Below, in pieces: positions 33,668 through 42,413 of a DNA stretch of 64,000 bases; position 1 is the stretch's first letter; each line of letters opens with the position of its first letter. This stretch comes from Pelolinea submarina. GTDB taxonomy: Bacteria > Chloroflexota > Anaerolineae > Anaerolineales > Anaerolineaceae. Below the pieces are notes generated by a model. The model ran no database searches. It saw only the letters and a list, made by a program, of their open reading frames with translations, and was not told the DNA's origin. Position numbers and translations under genes: made by a program. Location: the NCBI RefSeq assembly GCF_003966975.1, contig NZ_AP018437.1:1-64000 (forward strand), written 5' to 3'.

Positions 33668-35245
33668 TCAGCCTTTCCGGTTGAATATTTTTTTTAGGCT
33701 GGTCAATTCTTCAGATCGGAAGGCCAGCATCATTAATAAATATAAAAACACGCCCGCGCAGACGAAAACCGCCAGGCGAATAACAGGCTGCTGAACGGGG
33801 AAATTTCCCATTAAATGGGCAATCAACAAGCCCATCACTAAACCTGCGGCCAGGAATTTAAGCGTGGATTGAAGGATCTTTTTTCCGTCAATGCCCTGTA
33901 AACGGCGGTTCATCAAATAAAGCAGCAAACCGCTTTCTATCAGCGTAGCTGTCGTATTAGCCAATGCCAATCCGCCGTGAGGCATCCAACCCACACGGTT
34001 GAACAGAGCCACAAAAACGAAACTCAGCGCCAAATTCAAGCTCATAGCACCTACGCCCACAAACACCGGTGTCTTGGTGTCGTGCAGCGCGTAGAAGGCG
34101 CGGCTGATGATTTCCACCACGCAATGCCCAACCAGGCCAATGCTGTAAAACAGCAGCGCCCAGGCTACCAGGTCGGTGGAATGCGCGTCGAATTCGTTGC
34201 CCTCATAGAGGATCGAGACAATCGGGCGCCGCAGCAGAATCAGGCCGATGCTGGCAGGTACCGCCAACATCAACACTACTCGCAGCGAAGCGGATAGCGA
34301 GGAGCGCATATCGTCCAGCTTGTTGCGCGCCACCTGCATTGATAAGGTTGGCAGGGAGGCAATGGCAACCGACTGGGCAATGGCAGCCTCCGGCATCAGC
34401 ATAAGCGGAAAAGCCAGGCTGATGGCCGTGATACTGCCCTCCGGCTGGAAAGACGCCAAATAGGTATTCAATAGGAAGTTCAATTGCACGATCGCAACAC
34501 CCAACAAGCGCGGGCCCATCAGGCGCGCGACTTCACGTACTTCAGGCACATGCAAGCCCAACATCGGCCAGTATTTACGCTGGGGCAACTTAAGCAGACG
34601 CGGCACCTGCACCAGCAGGTGGAAAGCCGAGCCAATCACCACGCCCCAAGCCAGGCCGTATATGCCCATGCTGGGAGCCAGCAGGTAAATCCCCAAAATC
34701 CAACCAATTTGGTACAGAGCCGGTGCCAGCGCCGGCAGCAGGAAATGCTGGTGGGCATTCAGAATACCCATGACCAGACCGCTAATCCCAAAAATAACCG
34801 ATGAAAGCACCTGAATTCGCAGCAAATGGGCTGTAAGGATTTCCTGTTCAGGCGAGAAACCGGGCGCCACCAGATAATGCACCACCTGGCGCGAGAAAAG
34901 CATGGTCAACAAGCTGACCGCGATTAGCACCAGGGAAACCAGATTGACAATGGAGGAAGCCAATTTCCAGGCCTCCTCGCGATCATCACGCGCCAACAAG
35001 CTGGTGAAAACCGGTATAAAAGCCGAACCCAGCGCGCCGCCGGCAACCAGGTTGAAGAGGATTTCAGAAAAGCGGTTTGCCGCGAAAAAGCTATTACTCT
35101 CCACGCCGGTGCCAAAGGCACGGGCTGTCAATGTCTTGGCCAGCAGCCCAAACAGGTTGCTGATGATGAAGGCGAACATGACTGTGCCCGCCGCGCGGGC
35201 AATCTGGGAATTTGCGTTGTGTGAGGATTCAGTTTCCATAGCCAT
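33668..35245 (-). CDS. murJ: lipid II flippase MurJ
   Basis: MurJ moves lipid II outward for peptidoglycan synthesis. The protein (525 aa) has about 14 membrane segments and the family start AAGTVMFAFIISNLFGLLAKTLTARAFG, with NRFSEILFNLVAGGALGSAFIPVF. Several starts are in frame (TTG 35272, ATG 35254, 35245, 35239). TATAAT at 35258-35253 overlaps the 35254 codon and is 7 bases from 35245, which suggests a leaderless start at 35245. It heads a three-gene operon. Confidence 0.9.
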   Translation of the reverse strand: MAMETESSHNANSQIARAAGTVMFAFIISNLFGLLAKTLTARAFGTGVESNSFFAANRFSEILFNLVAGGALGSAFIPVFTSLLARDDREEAWKLASSIVNLVSLVLIAVSLLTMLFSRQVVHYLVAPGFSPEQEILTAHLLRIQVLSSVIFGISGLVMGILNAHQHFLLPALAPALYQIGWILGIYLLAPSMGIYGLAWGVVIGSAFHLLVQVPRLLKLPQRKYWPMLGLHVPEVREVARLMGPRLLGVAIVQLNFLLNTYLASFQPEGSITAISLAFPLMLMPEAAIAQSVAIASLPTLSMQVARNKLDDMRSSLSASLRVVLMLAVPASIGLILLRRPIVSILYEGNEFDAHSTDLVAWALLFYSIGLVGHCVVEIISRAFYALHDTKTPVFVGVGAMSLNLALSFVFVALFNRVGWMPHGGLALANTTATLIESGLLLYLMNRRLQGIDGKKILQSTLKFLAAGLVMGLLIAHLMGNFPVQQPVIRLAVFVCAGVFLYLLMMLAFRSEELTSLKKIFNRKG

Positions 35246-35344
35246 GCCTGCCATTATACTTGTCAAACCCAAACTACTCTATCAAATTTCTTATATCGAA
35301 GGACAGGAAGTTTGTTTATAATCAAAAATATATGGGAGTAAAAG

Positions 35345-35947
35345 ATGAAATTAAGAGAAGATAAAACCAGCGCGGATACTTCCTCAACCTCAGCCGCACA
35401 AAACGGAAGCGGAACCACGCCGCCCCAAACAGAAGCACCTAAAGCAGAAGCGCCCAAGACCGCCCCTAAGCCCAAAAATAAATCGGGTTTCCAGGTTGTA
35501 CTCAAACAAATCGGCCTGGCCTTGCTCTTTCTGGTCATTGGTATGTTAGCCATTCTGTTAGCATTGTACTTGCCTGCTTCCAAAGACTTGAAAACCGCGC
35601 AAACTGAATTAGCCCGGCTCGTGCCGATGGAAACCCAGTATGTGGAACTACAAATTTCCAATGCCAATACCGTGCAACAAGCCCTGGTTTATAAACTAAT
35701 GAGTGAGACAATTCTATTAAAAGACGCATTAGTCAATGGCGACAGCAACAAAGAAACCCAGTACTTGACCTATATTGAAGAGGATCTCAACCAATTGGAC
35801 TTGAGTTTATTTCCCGACCTGCCCACCAGCCTGACTTCCCAGTTTGAGAAGATCAAAACCAGTATCAAAAGCAACCCAACTGGCGCCGGTAGTGAAGTGG
35901 ATAAGTTCTACAATTCCCTGCTCACCCTGTCCGATAATCTCCAATAA
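35345..35947 (+). CDS. hypothetical single-pass membrane protein
   Basis: The 200-residue protein is not recognised. It has a disordered Thr/Ser/Pro/Lys-rich N-terminus with KAEAPKTAPKPK (about 33-44), one membrane segment (IGLALLFLVIGMLAILLAL, about 56-74) and a mostly helical C-terminal part that could be coiled coil. It is a single gene between divergent murJ and convergent htrA, ended by a hairpin. Confidence 0.8.
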   Translation: MKLREDKTSADTSSTSAAQNGSGTTPPQTEAPKAEAPKTAPKPKNKSGFQVVLKQIGLALLFLVIGMLAILLALYLPASKDLKTAQTELARLVPMETQYVELQISNANTVQQALVYKLMSETILLKDALVNGDSNKETQYLTYIEEDLNQLDLSLFPDLPTSLTSQFEKIKTSIKSNPTGAGSEVDKFYNSLLTLSDNLQ

Positions 35948-35961
35948 CTTAAACAAAAAAA

Positions 35962-35985
35962 ATGCCCCTGAGAAGGGGCATCTTT
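35962..35985. terminator. bidirectional terminator
   Basis: ATGCCCCT-GAGA-AGGGGCAT is an 8-bp stem. It is preceded by A8 (T8 on the minus strand) and followed by CTTTC, so it is best suited to end htrA on the minus strand, and can also end the plus-strand gene. Confidence 0.8.
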
Positions 35986-36002
35986 CATATTATATTGTGG
36001 TT

Positions 36003-37157
36003 CTATTCAGGCCGTTTGGTCAGCACAACCGAAAGGTCAATTTGGCTGCCGTCGCGCAGCACGGTCACGCGCATGCTATCGCCGGGACTTTTATGGGTAA
36101 CCAGGTAGCTGAGCAAGTCGCTGAATGTGCGCACCGGCTGGTCATCCACCGCGGTAATTAAATCACCGCCTTTGGGCAAATCGATATAGGTGCTTTCATT
36201 TGTGGCGCCGACCATGCCGCCTTGAGCAGCCGGGCCGTCTTCGAGAACGCTGATAACGTAAGCGCCCTGCACATCCGCCGGCAACCCCAGGTATTCACGC
36301 TCACCGAGGGTCAATTCCTCGCGGCTGACGATGCCCAGATAGGGATAGTCATATTGGCCATTCTCAATCAGGTAAGGTGTAACCCGTTTAACCACATCAA
36401 TCGGCACAGCAAAGCCGATGCCCGAATTGGAGAGTGTGGAAACACCGTCCTCACCGTTGGTGCGAATGGCACGATTGATGCCGATGACCTCACCATCCAG
36501 GTTCAACAGCGGCCCGCCTGAATTACCCGGATTGATAGACGCGTCCGTCTGGATCAGGTCCGCGGCGGTGAAATAACCGCCGCTGGGCGATTCACGCATG
36601 GAATCCAGCATACGTCCGCGCGCCGATACAATGCCGAGCGTCATCGTGCCGGACAGGCCGTAAGGGTTGCCGATAGCAACCACTTGCTGGCCGACTTTGA
36701 CGTCTTCCGAGCTGCCCAACACGAGCGGGTGAATTTGCTCTGAAGGGACATCCACGTTCAGCACGGCAATATCCGAATCCAAATCCTTGCCGATCACCTG
36801 CCCTATTACGCGGTATCCGCTGGAGAAGACTACCTCAATCGCTTCCGAACCTTCAACCACGTGGTAATTGGTAAGGATATGTCCTTCGTCATCAAACACA
36901 AAACCGGAGCCCTGACCGCTGTCATTCTCCTGATAATATACGATAATGGCAACCACTCCAGGGTTGACCTGCTCATAGAGATCCACGTATGAAACCTGCC
37001 CACCCTGCGGTTCAGTCGCCACAACCTCGGTTGAGGCCGCCGGCAGCGCGCTTTCCAAAGTCGGCAAAACGGCCGGTGTATCAGCCGGCTGTGCAATGCA
37101 AGCAGCCAGCAACCCCACAAACAATAAACCCGCTATTGTCAGGTAATTTGATTTCAT
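36003..37157 (-). CDS. HtrA/DegP-type serine protease, lipoprotein
   Basis: The 384-residue protein has a signal peptide with lipobox LAAC (Cys20). The trypsin-like domain has the triad His99 (TNYHVV), Asp129 (DLDSDIAVL) and Ser213 (NPGNSGGPL), followed by one PDZ domain (about 290-380). It should degrade misfolded proteins outside the cytoplasmic membrane. It lies 17 bases after dnaJ and is probably in the same operon. Confidence 0.93.
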   Translation of the reverse strand: MKSNYLTIAGLLFVGLLAACIAQPADTPAVLPTLESALPAASTEVVATEPQGGQVSYVDLYEQVNPGVVAIIVYYQENDSGQGSGFVFDDEGHILTNYHVVEGSEAIEVVFSSGYRVIGQVIGKDLDSDIAVLNVDVPSEQIHPLVLGSSEDVKVGQQVVAIGNPYGLSGTMTLGIVSARGRMLDSMRESPSGGYFTAADLIQTDASINPGNSGGPLLNLDGEVIGINRAIRTNGEDGVSTLSNSGIGFAVPIDVVKRVTPYLIENGQYDYPYLGIVSREELTLGEREYLGLPADVQGAYVISVLEDGPAAQGGMVGATNESTYIDLPKGGDLITAVDDQPVRTFSDLLSYLVTHKSPGDSMRVTVLRDGSQIDLSVVLTKRPE

Positions 37158-37174
37158 CGGACCATCCTGTCTGC

Positions 37175-38128
37175 TTACGACATACCGCGCAATTCCTCAA
37201 AGCGCTTCTTTTGTTCTGCGGAAAGTTTCTTCGGCAGATTTACATTAATTTTAACCAACAAGTTACCATATTTATCTTTATGCTTCAATAAGGGCATGCC
37301 TTTGCCGCCCAAACGGAACAACTGTCCGGGCTGGGTGCCGGCCGGGATTGTCAGGAGAACTTTTCCTGAAAGCGTTTCAACTTCAACATCTCCACCTAAA
37401 AGAGCCGTGTAGAGATCAATTGTCTTTTCTGTGTATAAATCGTCATCGCGTCGTTCAAAACGCGGATCAGTCGCAACCTTAACAATCAAATACAGGTCAC
37501 TGGCTGCTCCACCTCCGTTGTTCACCACTCCGGCTACGCGGACCTTGGTGCCGGTTTTGACTCCGGCCGGAATTTTGACTTCCTTGCGAGCTCCATTAAT
37601 ATCCAGCATACGGGCAGCGCCAGTGAACGCTTCCGTCAGCGAAATGGTTATCTCTTGTTGGTAGGATTGCGGCTGCCGCTGGGCTGTCCGTCCGGAACGC
37701 GAACGGCCGGTCGATTGCGAGTAGCGCTGACCACCACCGCCGCCAAAGAAGGTGCGGAAGAAGTCCGAGAAACCACCCATATCGCCGAACATTTCGTCCA
37801 GGTCATGCACTTCCACGCGGGTTTGTCCGCCTCTGGGACTGCCGGCGCCGTTAAACAAATCCTCCCAGCTGAAAGAACCCGGTTGGCCGCCGCCCTGCTG
37901 CCAGGTTGTATATTGATTGCTGATCTGGTCGTAGCGCGCGCGTTTCTCGGGATCACTCAGCACTTCGTTGGCTTCGTTGATCTCCTTGAATTTGTCCTCA
38001 GCTTTTTTATCCCCGGGGTTGCGATCCGGATGATACTGCATAGCCAACTTGCGATAGGCTTTTTTTATCTCATCCGTCGAGGCTTTTTTATCGACCCCAA
38101 GCGTTTTGTAATAATCCTTATAATCCAT
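37175..38128 (-). CDS. DnaJ/CbpA-type co-chaperone
   Basis: The 317-residue protein has a J domain (about 1-70) with HPD in [11 protein letters not shown], a Gly-rich region, and the two C-terminal peptide-binding domains ([37 protein letters not shown]). The CxxCxGxG zinc repeats of DnaJ type I are absent, so it is a type II, CbpA-like protein acting with DnaK. No dnaK or grpE is nearby. The ATG lies 6 bases after a -10 box, so the mRNA may be leaderless. Confidence 0.93.
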   Translation of the reverse strand: MDYKDYYKTLGVDKKASTDEIKKAYRKLAMQYHPDRNPGDKKAEDKFKEINEANEVLSDPEKRARYDQISNQYTTWQQGGGQPGSFSWEDLFNGAGSPRGGQTRVEVHDLDEMFGDMGGFSDFFRTFFGGGGGQRYSQSTGRSRSGRTAQRQPQSYQQEITISLTEAFTGAARMLDINGARKEVKIPAGVKTGTKVRVAGVVNNGGGAASDLYLIVKVATDPRFERRDDDLYTEKTIDLYTALLGGDVEVETLSGKVLLTIPAGTQPGQLFRLGGKGMPLLKHKDKYGNLLVKINVNLPKKLSAEQKKRFEELRGMS

Positions 38129-38134
38129 GTTTTT

Positions 38135-38163
38135 ATTGTAAGAGCATGGAATTAGCCTGACAA
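38135..38163 (-). promoter_or_regulatory. promoter of dnaJ-htrA
   Basis: On the minus strand TTGTCA (38163-38158), 17 bases, then TACAAT (38140-38135). The ATG begins 6 bases later, placing transcription start at or next to the start codon. No CIRCE (HrcA) inverted repeat is seen. Confidence 0.65.
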
Positions 38164-38212
38164 GGCAGAAAAAACTGAATTAACAGATTTCTAACCTAAA
38201 TCCTATACGCTA

Positions 38213-38260
38213 TTTATAAAAAAAAGCTGCCGCTGGTTGGGAGGAAGTACCAGCGGCGGC
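38213..38260 (-). terminator. terminator for the DNPH1-like gene
   Basis: GCTGCCGCTGGT and ACCAGCGGCGGC form a 12-bp stem (one G-T pair) with an 11-base loop. On the minus strand it is followed by a long T run. It lies about 120 bases after the stop codon of the minus-strand gene. Confidence 0.75.
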
Positions 38261-38378
38261 TCGCCAAAGGAGGAGACAATGATGAGATTTATTATCAAAA
38301 TCTATTTGTCGCCAGCGTAAGGATACCCGCAAGTAATAAAAGTGGTTAGAACAGATGTCATAGGGGAAAAATGACAAA

Positions 38379-38807
38379 TTACGCTGAGATCTCCAAAGCA
38401 CGCAGGTAACGGTCTAATTCTCCTAAAACGTCCTGCGCATCTTGATAGGCATAAAGCGATAAGGTCGGGTGGGTGTTTCCTAATATCATCTTCGAGACGG
38501 TATGGCCAGATTGGTAACAGCACAGCACCGGTTTTTCCTGCAGCAGCGCCAAAGCAATCTCATAACCGACCCCATGGGAAGGCGTGCTGACTTCGGCAAT
38601 TAACACATCGCATTGGTCCACCCACTTCACATCGCGCTGGTAAACTTCCAGCGGGCTGATCACGCGTTCATCTTCCAAAATGTCCGCTTTGGAAAGATGG
38701 GCGGTGAGTACTTCATGCCCGCGCGCGACCATGAACTCCACCATCTTCTGGTAGATTTGCTGATCATTGCGGCCGCCGGTGATGGAACAGGAAAAATAGA
38801 TATTCAT
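38379..38807 (-). CDS. DNPH1/Rcl-like deoxynucleotide N-hydrolase
   Basis: The 142-residue protein belongs to the nucleoside 2-deoxyribosyltransferase superfamily. It matches Rcl/DNPH1, which splits 2'-deoxynucleoside 5'-monophosphates: YFSCSITGGR at the start (Tyr4), RDVKWVDQCDVLIAEVS with Asp59, and SHGVGYE with Glu83, in the positions of the Rcl catalytic residues. A sanitation role for damaged or modified deoxynucleotides is inferred. It is divergent from uvrC. Confidence 0.85.
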   Translation of the reverse strand: MNIYFSCSITGGRNDQQIYQKMVEFMVARGHEVLTAHLSKADILEDERVISPLEVYQRDVKWVDQCDVLIAEVSTPSHGVGYEIALALLQEKPVLCCYQSGHTVSKMILGNTHPTLSLYAYQDAQDVLGELDRYLRALEISA

Positions 38808-38816
38808 GGTGGCATG

Positions 38817-38869
38817 ATTTTACCATCGCCAATTTCACCCATTCTTCGGAAATTCAGCAGTGTTAAAAT
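38817..38869. promoter_or_regulatory. divergent promoters of DNPH1-like gene and uvrC
   Basis: Minus strand: TGGTAAAAT (38825-38817), 9 bases from the ATG at 38807. Plus strand: TGTTAAAAT (38861-38869), 6 bases from the ATG at 38876. Both are extended -10 boxes with almost no room for a leader. Confidence 0.5.
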
Positions 38870-38875
38870 GGAACC

Positions 38876-40747
38876 ATGACATCTGTTTCCGAACACATTC
38901 AGGGAATACTCGATACCCTGCCTACCAAACCCGGCTGTTATATCATGCATAACGCAGACGGTAAGATTATCTACGTCGGAAAAGCGATCAACCTGCGCAG
39001 CCGCGTGCGTTCCTATTTCCACAGCAGCTCCGACCTGACGCTGAAAACGCGCCGGCTGGTAGCAGAGATTGCGGATATCGAGTGGATCGTGGTGGACTCC
39101 GAACTGGAAGCCCTGATCCTCGAGATGAACCTGATCAAGAAACACCTGCCGCAATACAACGTGCGGTTGAAGGACGATAAGCGTTACCCCTTTGTCAAAG
39201 TTGAATGGGCCGACCCATTCCCCAAGGTGCTGGTGACGCGCGAACACGTCCAGGACGGTTCGCGTTATTTTGGCCCCTACACCAGCGTCTGGGCTGTGCA
39301 TCAGACATTGGACTTGCTGCGCAAAATATTTCAATACCGCAGCTGCGACCGCGTTATCACCGGTGAAGACGAGCGCGCCTGCCTGTACTACGACATCAAG
39401 CTGTGCACTGCCCCCTGCATCGGCAAAATCAGCCAGGAAGAGTACCGTCAAATGATTGACGACCTGTGCAAATTCCTGGAAGGACGCACCGATCCCATTT
39501 TGAACCGCCTGAAAGAGCAAATGGCGTCCGAATCGGAGCAGTTGAATTATGAAAAAGCCGCGGTTGTGCGCGACCAGATCATGGCGATTGAAAAAGTGGT
39601 GGAACGGCAGAAGATTATCTCCAACGCTCACCTGGATTCGGATGTGATTGCCCTGGCGCGCAGCAACGGGGATTCCTGCGTGCAGATTTTCTTTGTGCGC
39701 AACGGACGCCTGATCGGGCGCGAATACTTTATTCTGGAAGGCACCGAGGGCGAGGAAGACAGGGAAATCATCGCCCAGTTTATCAAACAATTTTACGCGG
39801 AAGCCAGCTCGGTGCCGGATGAGGTGCTGCTGCCTAACGAACTGGAAGAAGCAGTGATCATACAGCAATGGCTCAACCAGCAGCGTGGCGGCCAAAAGGT
39901 GCATTTCCGCATTCCCCAGCGCGGCGGTAAACGCGATCTGGTCAAGATGGCCACCGAAAATGCGGTGGAGACTCTGGAAGCACTCAAGACACAATGGGCC
40001 GCGGATACCCATAAACAAAGCCAGGCTTTAAGCGAGCTGCAAGCGGCACTCAAGTTAAAAGAGCCGCCCAACCGCATTGAATGCTACGACATTTCCAACA
40101 TCCAGGGCACCGCCGCGGTAGGCAGCATGGTGGTATTCGAACAGGGCGTACCCAACAAGAAGCTGTACCGCAAATTCAACATCAAGACAGTCAGCGGGCC
40201 GGACGATTTTGCCAGCATGGAAGAAGTGCTGGAGCGGCGTTTTAAACGTTGGCAGGCTGCCCAGGAAATTAAAGAAGTAGGCGCCAAAGTCGATCCGTCC
40301 TTTTCCATCCTGCCGGATTTGCTAATCGTGGACGGCGGCAAAGGCCAACTCAGCCGTTCCATCAAGGTGCTGGATGAATTCGGACTTTCCGACACGGTGT
40401 TGACGGCCGGATTAGCTAAAGAGAACGAATTATTATTCCTGCCGGGTAAAGACTTGCCTTTGGAATTGGCGCGCAAATCACAGGGGCTGTTCCTGGTACA
40501 GCGCATCCGCGACGAAGCTCACCGCTTTGCCATCACGGCTCACCGCGCGCGGCGCGGGAAGGAACGCCTGGTTTCCAGGCTGGACCAGATTCCGGGCATC
40601 GGCCCGGCCCGCAAGAAAGCTTTGCTGGTACGCTTTGGTTCGCTAACGGGTGTAAAGAAGGCCAGCGAGCAGGAGTTATGCGAGCTGCCCGGTATCACCC
40701 CGCAATTGGCGCACGATATTTTGGAATCGTTGAACAAGGGCGAGTAA
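38876..40747 (+). CDS. uvrC: excinuclease ABC subunit C
   Basis: UvrC makes both incisions in nucleotide excision repair. The 623-residue protein has the GIY-YIG domain (PGCYIMHNADGKIIYVGKA, about 19-37), cysteines in RACLYYDIKLCTAPC, the UVR domain (about 195-230), the RNase H-like nuclease (ECYDISNIQGTAAVGSMVVF; LLIVDGGKGQL) and C-terminal HhH motifs (IPGIGPARKKALL). No ribosome site precedes the ATG, which fits a leaderless mRNA. Confidence 0.97.
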   Translation: MTSVSEHIQGILDTLPTKPGCYIMHNADGKIIYVGKAINLRSRVRSYFHSSSDLTLKTRRLVAEIADIEWIVVDSELEALILEMNLIKKHLPQYNVRLKDDKRYPFVKVEWADPFPKVLVTREHVQDGSRYFGPYTSVWAVHQTLDLLRKIFQYRSCDRVITGEDERACLYYDIKLCTAPCIGKISQEEYRQMIDDLCKFLEGRTDPILNRLKEQMASESEQLNYEKAAVVRDQIMAIEKVVERQKIISNAHLDSDVIALARSNGDSCVQIFFVRNGRLIGREYFILEGTEGEEDREIIAQFIKQFYAEASSVPDEVLLPNELEEAVIIQQWLNQQRGGQKVHFRIPQRGGKRDLVKMATENAVETLEALKTQWAADTHKQSQALSELQAALKLKEPPNRIECYDISNIQGTAAVGSMVVFEQGVPNKKLYRKFNIKTVSGPDDFASMEEVLERRFKRWQAAQEIKEVGAKVDPSFSILPDLLIVDGGKGQLSRSIKVLDEFGLSDTVLTAGLAKENELLFLPGKDLPLELARKSQGLFLVQRIRDEAHRFAITAHRARRGKERLVSRLDQIPGIGPARKKALLVRFGSLTGVKKASEQELCELPGITPQLAHDILESLNKGE

Positions 40748-41084
40748 GATTTTGCAGGATTACCCAGAAATACTGCATATTCCCGCCAGCAAAAAGCATC
40801 CAGTTTCCTCTCCCACTGGGAGAGGATTGAGGTGAGGGGAGTTTTTCCCTTGTTTACAATGAATTCCCCCTCATCCTAACCTTCTTCCCCGTTGGGAAGA
40901 TGGAATCGCTTTTTTATCTATGGTAATCTGTGTTTATCTTTTGTTCATCGTCACACACACCCCGGAGGGTGCAGGCGAATGTGTGACCTACAATACTCTA
41001 GCAAGGCAGGTAATTGTGATTGAAAGATTATTTTCATCCGTGTCTATCTGTGGTTAATCTTGCCTACACACAGCTACTAATTCA
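40748..41084. repeat. gene-free gap filled with short repeats
   Basis: No gene is seen. Two hairpins with tails of the CCTCTCCC...GGTGAGGGG type face each other (40807-40839 and 40865-40903). Two stretches of TCTGTG/TATCT-type repeat (about 40912-40949 and 41035-41060) flank a GTAG-headed hairpin (40950-40991). The set matches the gap after lysS. Confidence 0.55.
40950..40991 (-). repeat. GTAG-headed hairpin, long-loop form
   Basis: On the minus strand GTAG is followed by GTCACACA, an inner CACCC/GGGTG hairpin, and TGTGTGAC. The head matches the other two GTAG hairpins, but the loop is longer. Confidence 0.45.
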
Positions 41085-41144
41085 TGGTAAAATCATGCTT
41101 CGCGTCGTGAGACGTGGAATCTTTTCAATGGGTAGAAAAAAATA
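41085..41144 (+). promoter_or_regulatory. rplS promoter and leader
   Basis: TGGTAAAAT (41085-41093) is an extended -10 box. The leader of about 45 bases carries CGTC-GTGA-GACG, a small stem with a GNRA loop, which could be part of an L19-type leader; this is uncertain. Confidence 0.4.
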
Positions 41145-41491
41145 TGAGCGACTTAATTAAATCAATTGAAGCACCTGTGAATCCGAACGTTCCCGCATTA
41201 TTACCGGGCGATTCTGTCAGCGTTCACGTAAAAATTGTCGAAGGAGAACGCGAAAGGATCCAGGAGTTCAAGGGTACCGTGATTGCAATGAGCAATAAAA
41301 GCAATCAAGAAACCTTCACTGTGCGCCGCATCGCCAGCAATGGCATCGGTGTGGAACGTACCTTCCTGATGCGCTCCCCGCGTGTTGACAAAGTCGTTGT
41401 TGAACGACACGGCAAAGTTCGCCGTGCAAAACTGTTCTATCTGAGAGAAAGAACCGGTAAGAAAGCCAGACTAAAAGAAAAATTCTCTTAG
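41144..41491 (+). CDS. rplS: 50S ribosomal protein L19
   Basis: L19 lies at the subunit interface. The 115-residue protein has [24 protein letters not shown] (about 24-47) and the ending [35 protein letters not shown]. The frame is open to an upstream ATG at 41114, but family alignment favours 41144. It is followed by its own terminator. Confidence 0.96.
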   Translation: MSDLIKSIEAPVNPNVPALLPGDSVSVHVKIVEGERERIQEFKGTVIAMSNKSNQETFTVRRIASNGIGVERTFLMRSPRVDKVVVERHGKVRRAKLFYLRERTGKKARLKEKFS

Positions 41492-41512
41492 TCCGCCCTT
41501 ATTTTCGATCGC

Positions 41513-41544
41513 GGGTGCAACCTACGCCAGGTTGCACCCTTTTC
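41513..41544 (+). terminator. terminator after rplS
   Basis: GGGTGCAACCT and AGGTTGCACCC form an 11-bp stem with a 5-base loop, followed by TTTTCATTT. Confidence 0.88.
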
Positions 41545-41564
41545 ATTTATAATGCTTAATTGAA

Positions 41565-42407
41565 ATGGAAAAGGGATCAACAGAAAAGAAATTAGTCGGT
41601 ATTTTTGATTCAGGCGTAGGGGGCCTTTCGGTATTACGCGAAATTCAGGCATTACTGCCAACCCAGCCGCTGTATTACATCGGCGACCAAGCCCACGTTC
41701 CTTACGGGAAACGCCAACCAGCTGAAATCCGCCGTTTTTCATTCGCCATGACGCGCTACCTGTTGGATGCGGGCGCCGGACTGATTGTGGTTGCCTGCAA
41801 CACCGCCTCGGCAGTCGCCCTCAAAGACCTGCGGCAGGAATTTCCGGATGTCCCCTTTGTGGGCATGGAACCCGCGCTCAAACCTGCCACTCAACAAACC
41901 CATAACAAGGTCGTGGGCGTGCTGGCTACACCGGCTACCTTCCAGGGAGAACTTTACAACACCCTGGTGGAGAAATTCGCCCAGGATGTAAAGATACTCA
42001 CCAGCACCCTGCCCGGCATGGTGGAAGCCATTGAAGCCGGCCGGTTGGATACCCCGCAAACACGCGCCATTTTGGAAGAAGCTATTATGCCCATGCTGGC
42101 ACAGGGCGCCGATACGCTGGTTTTGGGCTGCACCCATTTTCCTTTTGCGCTGCCCCTTATCCGCCAAATCACCGGTCCGGACGTGAATGTGATCGACCCC
42201 GCTCCAGCCATCGCCAGGCGCACCCATGCCCTGCTGCAGGAACACCATCTGCTTAACCCGGATGGGAATTCGGTTTCACTGCAATTCGCCACCAGCGGCG
42301 ACCTGAATGTTTTTAACGCTTCCATTGTGAATCTGCTACATCTGCAAGCCCAGCCTATGCAACTCGTCTGGGATGCTTCAGGGAATAAAATACAAAGAGA
42401 AGGATAG
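41565..42407 (+). CDS. murI: glutamate racemase
   Basis: MurI makes D-glutamate for peptidoglycan. The 280-residue protein has FDSGVGGLSVLREI (about 14-27), the catalytic Cys78 in ACNTAS and Cys189 in LGCTHFP. TATAAT lies 11 bases before the ATG and no ribosome site is seen, so the leader is probably only a few bases. It begins a run of five same-strand genes. Confidence 0.96.
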   Translation: MEKGSTEKKLVGIFDSGVGGLSVLREIQALLPTQPLYYIGDQAHVPYGKRQPAEIRRFSFAMTRYLLDAGAGLIVVACNTASAVALKDLRQEFPDVPFVGMEPALKPATQQTHNKVVGVLATPATFQGELYNTLVEKFAQDVKILTSTLPGMVEAIEAGRLDTPQTRAILEEAIMPMLAQGADTLVLGCTHFPFALPLIRQITGPDVNVIDPAPAIARRTHALLQEHHLLNPDGNSVSLQFATSGDLNVFNASIVNLLHLQAQPMQLVWDASGNKIQREG

Positions 42408-42413
42408 ATTATT

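Noticed and set aside
38129-38212. CIRCE heat-shock operator upstream of dnaJ
   Set aside because: The TTAGCACTC/GAGTGCTAA inverted repeat is absent.
38804-40018. Long open frame of 404 codons on the minus strand
   Set aside because: It lies fully antisense to uvrC, whose domains are intact, and has no recognisable motif or ribosome site. It is a shadow of uvrC codon usage.
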